Positions 57,534 to 64,000 of a stretch of 64,000 nt of DNA are shown here, in pieces. A program made the translations under genes and the position numbers. This DNA comes from Eutrigla gurnardus (Eukaryota > Chordata > Actinopteri > Perciformes > Triglidae), in assembly GCA_963514095.1 (NCBI GenBank), contig OY741285.1:4821875-4885874 (forward strand). The letters run 5' to 3'. Each line of letters begins with the position of its first letter. The first letter of the stretch is position 1. The notes under the pieces were generated by a model. The model made no database searches. It was not told where the DNA came from and saw only the letters and a list, made by a program, of their open reading frames with translations.

Positions 57534-60252
57534 CCACATGCACATACTTACACATGCACATATACAGCAAATCCCTTTCCAAATCAACATCTCTATATTG
57601 TCATTATGCAATGCGGGGATGCACACACCGATATGCAGTCGTAGGCCACTTGGCTACACAAGACAAATAACAGAATAAACAGTCGTAGTAGTGCTGAATG
57701 CAAACAGCAGCAACAAAACATTTCTCTGGACATCAGGGAAACATTGTCCATCCACTCTGCTTGGCGTTCCGTTCCCCGAGAAGATGTTGAGAACAGTCGC
57801 CGACCTAGTCTGACCTACGTGACTCAACCTCTAGCTGAGCTGGCAGGACTTGGAGACAGGATGTCGAACAGCAGAGGTGCATACGTGTTTGGTGTGCTCA
57901 TGTTGTTTTTAAAGGGTGTGCGTGAGTCAACGTGGCTATTGTCGGAGGTGTGATGCACGTTAAAGGCACAGTGTCATTTTCAGGCGATTTGGATGATTGG
58001 TTTTCGGCACCTGAGGATGGAGCTGTAGTTTTGGGCAGATGTGAAAATCCCAGTCTAGTGGGAGGAACGCAGCGGTGAGATTTCTGCAGGATTGCAAAAA
58101 AGGCACAGAATCAGAATAGAGATGGTTGTCTGCTCGCCCACAATGTGACAAACAACGTGACAACAGTGATAATTATAGATTTGTTGTGCTGGAAACGGGA
58201 TCGTCTCACGCCCACACCTGTACTTGCACGGACCGGCACAGATGTGTGTGTCACCTTCTGTTGTTCACAGACCACACGCCGTTCAAACCGAGCGCTGTCA
58301 TGCAACCTAGCACACAATCACGCGTACTTCCTCTTTTCATTTAAAGCTGTTGCCCACAAAGAGGAACTTCTCCCGGCAGCCCGGCGTCGGGACGCGTTGT
58401 GAAAGACCAGAGGACATGCAACAGCACAGGCACTATAAATAAAAAAATAAAGCATCTTTGAGCACCTGGAAAAGCACTATGTTGTTCCCCAAATTGACGG
58501 AAAGGTGATGAAATGTCAGCGTTGCATTTATTCTGCGTTCTATTACAACATTTGGTTGATGCCAGATTCTCAGATGTGAGGATTTGCTGCGTTTGTCTGT
58601 TCTATAGCATCACAGATTTAATACTTTGAGGTCTAGGAAGGGGAGGTTTGCAGGTATTTTTCCACAATTTTCTGACATTTAAGTAATTCCTAAATCGAAA
58701 CACAACTAATGTATTACACTTGAATTAAGGCATGCTTAAAAAGCCGATCACAGTCTATTTTATTGCCACGGCTGCTGCGGTCTTTGAAGGCCTCACAAAG
58801 CAAACCCGGAGCTTTCTTCTGTACCACGCAGGTCTTCTTCACACGGATCTGCTCGGAGGTCACGAGGGCGTTTCGTCTCCGGCCGGATGACAGGTTAAAC
58901 CACATACGTCTGGAGACGAACCACATCGGGGAGGGTTTGGTGGCGACTGGTGTATGAAAAATAGAAATGGATAGTCATGCTGGTGGGTTTGCATGGAAAA
59001 CATTGCGTAGCACATATGACACGCATGTAGAAGTCATTAACGGTCATGGATGGGAGGGAATGTGGGTCAGATGGTGGTTCGTGGGCTGTTTAGTGCTGAT
59101 TGACTGCCTCTGATCAGATGGCTTTAGGATCAATCGGCGCTGAAGCTGCAGGCCTTCTGGTGGTCGTGCATCCGCCTCCGCAGCACGCTGTTCAGACTGC
59201 ACACGATGATCCGCTCTGGCTTTATTAGTGTGGGGGGGGGGGGGGCAAAGTAAACATGTCTGCAGCCCCACAGCAGACAGATAAGCTCCCATAATAGCAA
59301 TGCGTCGTGAACAACGGGGTAATTTCCCCTCAGCATTGTGTCCCGCTGCTGATTCTTTGCTCATTAGTTTGCGGCTCGGATTGAGGTCAGGAAATGAGAG
59401 CGGAAAAACTGTGAGGAATGCAGGGGGAGAGCGCCAGCCAGGTATACTGCTGCGTGTGTTTATTTGTGTACTCTGGCTGCCGCCACCGCATATTTGCATA
59501 GAACATCAGAGTGGAACCCGAAATGCACAAGTTTGCTCGTGAGGAACAAGGATCGGATTCTCTGACGCACTGATAAATAAATGGCAGCTGATCTGACTTT
59601 CAACTTACGCGTCGTACGGATGGACACCTGATGAATGGGAGTCCAATACTGTATGTAGAACGTGTTTACAGTGAAAAAGCCGGCCACTAATTGACCTCAA
59701 TAGATTCAATTAAGTGTTAAGTTTCATTTCTGCATTCGGATTTAATCAAATTCAGGGATTTCTGCAGAACTTTATATTAAACCCCTCAATGTCACACTTC
59801 CCCATCAGGATGTGGATGACGATCACTGTATAATAGTAGATTAGAAGATGGTAGTTTTGCTTTGTTTGTGGTCCTTCTGTTTTTCTCACATTTCACAGAC
59901 GAAATGAGTAATACACGTTGTCATGGTTATACGTGCAGAACAGAGTCTTGGACGAGGAGGGGAGAATGAAAAAGGCAAGAGGAAGAGCGCGAGACGTCAT
60001 TAACTCTGGGAGTCAAGAATCCCCATATTTGTGTCCAAGTCATTAACTGAACCCAGGGGTGGACGAGCAACAGCAGTGTGTGTGTGTGTGTGTGTGTTTA
60101 TCTATGTGTACGTGTCCTCTGTTCCGACTTATTTTATGTTTGTGTTTTTTTTCTTTTGTCCATTGCTCATATTTTCCATTCTGAATAAATGCCCGAAGCA
60201 TAGCTGAAGCTTGATGTAGTCGGTTAAGCCGTTAAATCACACGGTGAGAAAC

Positions 60253-60300
<48 letters not shown>

Positions 60301-63300
60301 GCATATCAGCTTTTAAATTCTCCTCTTATTCCTTCATTCTGCTGCTCTCACCGTTTCCTGGTCATGTGTGGAAGCGGGAAGCTTCTGCCGATTGTTTTGT
60401 CCGGCTGAGATATTTTTAACAATTATGACGCTGTGATATTTTTAGCGCAGAAATCATAAGTTGATGATGTCGTCATTTCAGCTGTTTATCAAAACTGTTT
60501 ATGCAAATATCTCTGTTAGTCAGACAAAATGAGACATCTGAAGACGTCGCCATGGGATTTTTGAAAGTGTGGTGGATTAATTTCTCATATCGTTGGGCCT
60601 CCAGTCCCCACAGAACAAGAGCCCCTTCTCACATATCTGGTTGCCTGCTTTTTATTGCTGTAACGCTGTGTCATCTGTCCTCTGCCCCCCCCGACAGTGA
60701 TTCGAGCGAAGGTGGTGGGAGAGAGAGAGGTGGAGTCTGGGAATAATGATGTCTATGGGAACCCCATCAAGAGGATCCAGTATGAGGTCAAACAGATCAA
60801 GGTAGGGAATCGACTTTTTTTTAATCCTTATGTTGGTTAAATATCCACCGGATGTCTCAGAGTGTTTTGATGCTCCTTCATTCTGACCTTTGACCCGCCA
60901 GCTGTGTTCTTTTTCTTCCAGATGTTCAAGGGGCCTAACCAGGACATCGAGGACATCTTCACTGCTCCTGTGTCCGCTGTGTGTGGCGTAACCCTGGATG
61001 TCGCCGGCAAGAAGGAGTACTTGATCTCAGGTGTGCATTACTTGAGAGATATTTTATGTCCGCTTTGGCTAGCTGTTTCCCTCCGTTTCCAGTCTTTATG
61101 CTAAGCTAAGCTAACGGTTTCCTGCCTATGTTGAACTGTTCCTTTAAGCATACATCGTGTTTATTTAATCTGAATTGATTGCAGATTGGAATGCCATTTT
61201 AACAGTAGTAATTATTTAACTCATTTATCTAGTAACATAAGGAATAACGACTTTAAGATTAAACCGCGGAGCAAAAAGTGAAAGAATAAAAAGGCAGACG
61301 GGAAACGGAATCAGGAGCTCCAGGTGTAAACAGCCGTGGCAGACAACCGTAAGATGGGATAAAGACTGGAGGGCCTTTTGTGTGTAGGAAGAAAAACTGT
61401 TTGTGTGATTATGGGTAATGACACGCCGCCGCCGCCTAAACCCTGTGGAGACAGGGAGTGACCTCGTCTGCCGTGCTGCAGTTGAGCTCCTGAGATTCGA
61501 GACTACTGTATATCTTTGTTGTTTCCGGGTCAAGGCGACGTTGACCGTCGCATGAAAGCAAAAATATTTCACTCAACAAGATAACAGCCTTCAAGCGAGC
61601 GATTTTTCATGCATGTTACGCAGCTGGAGAGATTTTCCCCTCAGGAGTTCACAGGAGATTAAATATTCGTCAGTTTAACCCACACAGCTTCAAATGACTG
61701 GTCAACAAAGAAGGAAGGTGATTAAAGGCCTTTTCACGCCTTCCTTCTTTTATGATCGTAAGTGTAAGTGTTAACGAGCTCCTTAATTTCCTGTTTGAAT
61801 ACGTTTCCCCTGTAACTGCTGGATGTGTAACTAGACAGATCACGTTCATCGTATGACGATAATAATAATAATATGTCATTGTTGTGATTACGGCTCGTTT
61901 ACACTGCCCCCAAGTGGCCAAAAAAAAATCTGCTGTTGCAAGCTTAAGGGGCTCACACACCGGACCGAAAATCGGCGTCTTTGAGAGAGTCGGCGCCCGT
62001 GACATGAGTCTACTTGGTGTGGTCGCTCGAATCGGCCCACGTCGGCGTTCATTTCAGTCGATTCAAATGTGTAATCCGCCATTCGAGTCGGTCATTCTTT
62101 TACCATTCTGATTGGTGGAGGCTAGCAGCTTAACTAGCGAATCAGTGAAGCCCGGAAGTGACGATGGTAAACATACCAGATAACCAGTGGAATCGAAGAA
62201 GGCGGTCTAGAGAGGACCGCCTACTTCCGGTTTTCGTGTTTTTTGGCCCACAATACAATAAGCGCCGCCTGTTGTTTTGGAGACATTACATCTCGCGCAA
62301 GCGCGGAACGTATAGCGTCGGCTGTAATTCCGTAGGTGTGAACCGCCCATGTCGTTGTTCGAGTCGGCCATATTAAGTAGCCGACGCCGAATTTACCGAC
62401 GCGAGTCGGGCAGTTCTTCCGGTGTGTGCACAGCTTTAAAGCAAACCTTAAAAAAATGTGTCCCTTTCTAGCAGCGAGTGAGATGAGAAGATCGATACGA
62501 TTATCATATCTGTCGAACTGTGATGCTAGGAGACGTTAGCTTAGCTTAGCACAAAAAAACTGACAACTTGAGGAAACAGCTAGCCGAAGCTAAACTTGTA
62601 TATTTACACTAATTAAATATCATGTTATTTAAAGAGCTGTAAGGGTGCTGGTAGGTGGATTTTGTTAACTTTGGTTGGAGCTAACGAAGCTAGCTCCCCC
62701 CCCCCTTCTCCTCTCCCCAAGCTGAGTGAGAGGGAATAAGCATATTTCCCAAAATGTCAAACTATTCCTTTAATGTTTTATAAGCCTGGCTGTTGTTGTA
62801 ACTGAAAGCAGCAGAATGAGACCCAGCAGACCCAGAGGATCGTGATGTCATGCACGCTCTGGTTTCCCCATCGCAGACAGAGATGCGCCCGCAAACACTC
62901 GGCCCTAATTACAGAGACTTGTAAGAGGAGGAACCGCTGAGGCCAGCACTTCCTCTCTCTCCCTCAGACTGCAGGACTTCAGCGGTGGGAAAGCGGGACG
63001 GTTCACTTTCTGCAGACGGGGGCATCTTTTTGAGAACCGTTCCATCCTTTTCCTGCAGTGTGGAGGGTTAACAGTGTGTTTGGGGGGGGAGGAGGAGAAG
63101 CTCCAGTGAAACGTGAGTCAGTCCCGTCAGACTCCAACATTATTCACAGTTGCAAGTCAGCAGATCTGTAAAGCCCCAAGTGAATTATCTTCTTGTTTTG
63201 ACTGGTGCTGCTCGTGCGTGGCAGAAAACATAAACAGCAGCCTTTTTATTTTTTTCTCACGGAGGACAGGTGAGGCCCGCAGGCACAAGTCTGACAAGCA

Positions 63301-63844
63301 GCAGGATTTATCAGCTGTACGCAGTAGATTGTGCATTCATATCAACGCGCTCGAGATCCTGTTATGTCTGAGTCTCCCTGAAGGTTTTATCGTCGTCTCG
63401 TTCTTTTGCAGGCAAGGCCGAGGCCGACGGGAGCATGCATGTGACCCTGTGTGATTACATCATGCCCTGGGACTCTCTGAGCAACACCCAGAAGAAGGGC
63501 CTCACCCAGCGCTACCAGATGGGCTGCGAATGCAAGGTAAGGCACCAGAACACTATATTTATATATATATCATTTTCTAGAAATGGGTTCGCATGACTCG
63601 GCAGGTTGAGCACACAGTATAGAGAGTTTGTTGTGTGTGTCTGCAGATCGTGCGCTGCCCCTCCTTGCCTTGTGAGATCTCGGCTCCGGAGGAGTGTCTG
63701 TGGACGGACCTGATGATCGAGAAGCAGGTGCACGGACGCCAGGCCAACCACTACGCCTGCGTCAAGAGGGCGGACGGCTCCTGCTCCTGGTACCGCGGCA
63801 TCTCATCGCCCAAGAAGGAGTTCCTGGACGCCGACGACCCCTAA
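56213..63844 (+). CDS. timp2: Tissue inhibitor of metalloproteinases 2 (TIMP2), 5 exons
   Basis: Exons 56213-56342, 60698-60801, 60922-61030, 63412-63536 and 63647-63844 join in frame to 221 aa. A ~26-residue signal peptide ends at ...ELAEA, and the mature protein starts CSCAPVHPQQAFC; its first Cys chelates the metalloproteinase zinc. TIMP2 features follow: YGNPIKRIQYEVKQIKMFKG, KKEYLISGKAE, the C-terminal Cys pattern (MGCECK, C-P-S-L-P-C) and the acidic tail KKEFLDADDP, which in TIMP2 helps bind pro-MMP2. The tail and length separate it from TIMP1, 3 and 4. One extra residue (SGNND) relative to human. A pure A19 tract directly precedes the ATG. The extra-long first intron (4.4 kb) is usual for TIMP2. 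A late A/T-rich stretch at 63937-63963 may carry its poly(A) signal. Confidence 0.95.
56906..56974. repeat. 19-bp minisatellite, about 3.6 copies
   Basis: The unit GAGTCCGGGACCAGGAGGC starts at 56906, 56925, 56944 and 56963 with few changes. Confidence 0.9.
57246..57297. repeat. (CA)n microsatellite
   Basis: About 26 CA units in timp2 intron 1. Confidence 0.95.
57451..57531. repeat. (CA)n microsatellite
   Basis: About 40 uninterrupted CA units in timp2 intron 1. Confidence 0.95.
60257..60300. repeat. (TC)n microsatellite
   Basis: About 20 CT units with one TTT interruption. Confidence 0.9.
61947..62435. mobile_element. PIF/Harbinger-like MITE in timp2 intron 3
   Basis: The left end AGGGGCTCACACACCGG and the inverted right end AGCTGTGCACACACCGG (13/17 identical) are flanked by TTA on both sides (61944-61946, 62436-62438). 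The interior is CpG-rich with repeated GAGTCGG motifs and no transposase. Confidence 0.65.
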
Positions 63845-64000
63845 GTGGCGTCGCCTGACCGCCCGCTGCTGCACAGCCTGGCTGGAAAACTTCATGTAAA
63901 CGACTTCATTGAAATTTAAGATAACATCGGGCAATTTTTTTATTTTTTATTTTTTAATTAAAAGCTTATGTGACTTGATTACCAGCCGGTCTGAAAACAA

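Larger units (their letters stand above)
56343..60697. other. timp2 intron 1, repeats only
   Basis: Contains (CTG)n/(TTG)n directly after the donor (56362-56395), poly(G) at 57067-57099, a 19-bp minisatellite, two long (CA)n arrays and a (TC)n tract (60257-60300). No nested gene is recognised. Confidence 0.5.

Noticed and set aside
57177..57670. ORFs of 97-155 aa rich in Thr-His repeats
   Set aside because: Translations of (CA)n microsatellites.

Overview
The window is nuclear DNA from a ray-finned fish, probably a percomorph teleost. The evidence is multi-exon vertebrate genes with GT-AG introns, dense CA/TG, AT and homopolymer microsatellites, and fish-type dispersed repeats (tRNA-headed SINEs, a LINE, hAT and PIF/Harbinger elements). 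I recognise six vertebrate protein-coding loci, one of them as two tandem copies, plus a small THAP-domain ORF and a U5 snRNA gene. Nothing is prokaryotic or viral.

Layout, left to right. At 1135-5715 (+) lies mxra7 (4 coding exons). At 6443-29276 is an imperfect tandem segmental duplication. Each unit carries an intact 9-exon ST6GALNAC1-like sialyltransferase (copy A 6754-14836, copy B 19887-25738; 441 codons each). A ~1.07-kb spacer between the units (18500-19566) holds a terminal-inverted-repeat element and a solo THAP-domain ORF on the minus strand. Since duplicating, copy A has gained a 5'-truncated LINE and two SINE-type insertions, and copy B a PIF/Harbinger-like MITE and a short hAT element; several of these have readable target-site duplications or empty sites in the sister copy. 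A U5 snRNA gene follows at 29791-29906. Next come trim8 (34085-39820, +), arl3 (45564-47720, -), sfxn2 (50537-54661, +) and timp2 (56213-63844, +, complete to its stop).

Functionally, mxra7 is a small membrane protein of unclear role. The two sialyltransferases should be Golgi type II enzymes acting on O-glycan GalNAc. TRIM8 is a RING E3 ligase. ARL3 is a ciliary small GTPase whose gene lies head to head with sfxn2 (mitochondrial carrier). TIMP2 is a secreted metalloproteinase inhibitor. trim8-arl3-sfxn2 corresponds to human 10q24.32, whereas mxra7/st6galnac1 and timp2 correspond to human 17q25, so the window joins two human synteny blocks.

The best leads are the sialyltransferase pair. It shows 26 amino-acid replacements against only 3 synonymous codon changes (hand count), and in both copies the normally invariant Asn of sialylmotif L is Thr. 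No obviously new multi-gene system is present.
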